A stretch of 34,953 nt of DNA from contig JACZVC010000029.1 of NCBI GenBank assembly GCA_022572885.1, forward strand, positions 1-34,953. Reading direction: 5' to 3'. Below, one piece after another: positions 34,731 through 34,953 of the stretch. The stretch's first letter is position 1. Every line of letters starts with the position of its first letter. Under the pieces are notes generated by a model. It ran no database searches. It worked only from the letters and a program-made list of their open reading frames with translations, and was not told the DNA's origin. A program made the translations under genes and the position numbers. Origin of the DNA: Pseudomonadota bacterium. GTDB lineage: Bacteria; Pseudomonadota; Gammaproteobacteria; Steroidobacterales; MnTg04.

Positions 34731-34953
34731 TCAGTTGGCGGTCGAAGCCGTGTTTCCAGTTTCCGCTTCGGTGTTCAGGACCATGACGCGCTGACCTGGG
34801 CGCAGCCTTTCGGCGCCACGTACGACGATGGTGTCGCCAGCTTTGAGATCGCCGGATACTTCGATCAGGTCGCCATCGCCGCTGCCGGCCAGGATCGAAA
34901 CCCGTTCGACGAGTTGATCCTTGCCGACCCGAAACACGCTGGCGCCATTGCGC
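34731..34953 (-). CDS. RND efflux periplasmic adaptor (membrane fusion protein), C-terminal fragment
   Basis: The frame runs off the right edge, so only about the last 73 residues are seen (RNGASVFRVGKDQLVERVSI to NTEAETGNTASTAN). The text fits the C-terminal membrane-proximal domain of HlyD/AcrA-type adaptors: VFRVGKDQLVERVSILAGSGDGDLIEVSG (in pieces) and LKAGDTIVVRGAERLRPGQRV. The presence of an inner-membrane pump gene beyond the window is likely but unseen. It reads toward the TPR genes on the same strand, about 250 bp away, with no obvious functional link. Confidence 0.8.
   Translation of the reverse strand, partial: RNGASVFRVGKDQLVERVSILAGSGDGDLIEVSGDLKAGDTIVVRGAERLRPGQRVMVLNTEAETGNTASTAN

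Noticed and set aside
34618-34794. A 58-codon plus-strand frame (MSVINSLLAIEEG...) and a 12-codon frame at 34662 with a good GAGGAGGG.
   Set aside because: The longer frame overlaps the adaptor gene on the other strand and resembles nothing; the shorter is too small to support.

Overview
This window looks like a chromosomal segment of a GC-rich, probably marine or sediment gammaproteobacterium. The evidence for this is a homodimeric-type aceE-aceF-lpd operon, a membrane-anchored FadE acyl-CoA dehydrogenase, type II dihydroorotase next to RNase T and a CGFS glutaredoxin, and large TonB-dependent receptors with EEIIV-type TonB boxes. A Woeseiaceae-like lineage is a guess from this gene mix, not something shown here.

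Layout. (1) 1-7.2 kb is an accessory catabolic locus: the 3' part of hyuA, hyuB, a GntR/FCD regulator, a convergent TonB-dependent receptor and a divergent VOC protein. Two TTGTATACAA palindromes, exactly 63 bp apart, lie between the receptor and the VOC gene and are the obvious candidate targets of the regulator. (2) 7.2-12.1 kb holds an ArnT-like GT39 membrane glycosyltransferase and a divergent GAF-PAS-PAS-GGDEF-EAL c-di-GMP enzyme. (3) 12.1-20.4 kb is mostly housekeeping: fadE (with a 19-bp palindrome over its likely -10 box), nadC, a stand-alone PuuD-type membrane domain, a BON lipoprotein with grxD, and a leftward pepA-pyrC-rnt operon. (4) 20.6-26.3 kb is the pyruvate dehydrogenase operon aceE-aceF-lpd; aceF and lpd overlap by 4 nt. 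(5) 26.3-28.3 kb is an AT-richer strip plus a DUF222/HNH endonuclease gene that carries three copies of a GTTTCCGCGGAAAC-cored palindrome, all in one frame and all encoding VSAET. (6) 28.3-34.6 kb holds a second TonB-dependent receptor and two tandem paralogues of a 3-TM/TolB-like/TPR protein. A 50-codon copy of the receptor's 3' end lies between the paralogues. (7) The right edge is the C-terminal end of an RND-type periplasmic adaptor.

Working together: regions 1 and 6 look like environmental uptake modules (outer-membrane receptor plus regulator, enzyme or sensor-like partner). The rest is core metabolism: pyruvate to acetyl-CoA, fatty acid oxidation, NAD and pyrimidine synthesis, and RNA and peptide turnover. 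No rRNA, tRNA, CRISPR array, integrase or transposase was seen. The most unusual items are the frame-locked palindromes inside the HNH gene, the sharp identity break at the duplicated receptor tail, and the paired, phased operator in the hydantoinase locus.
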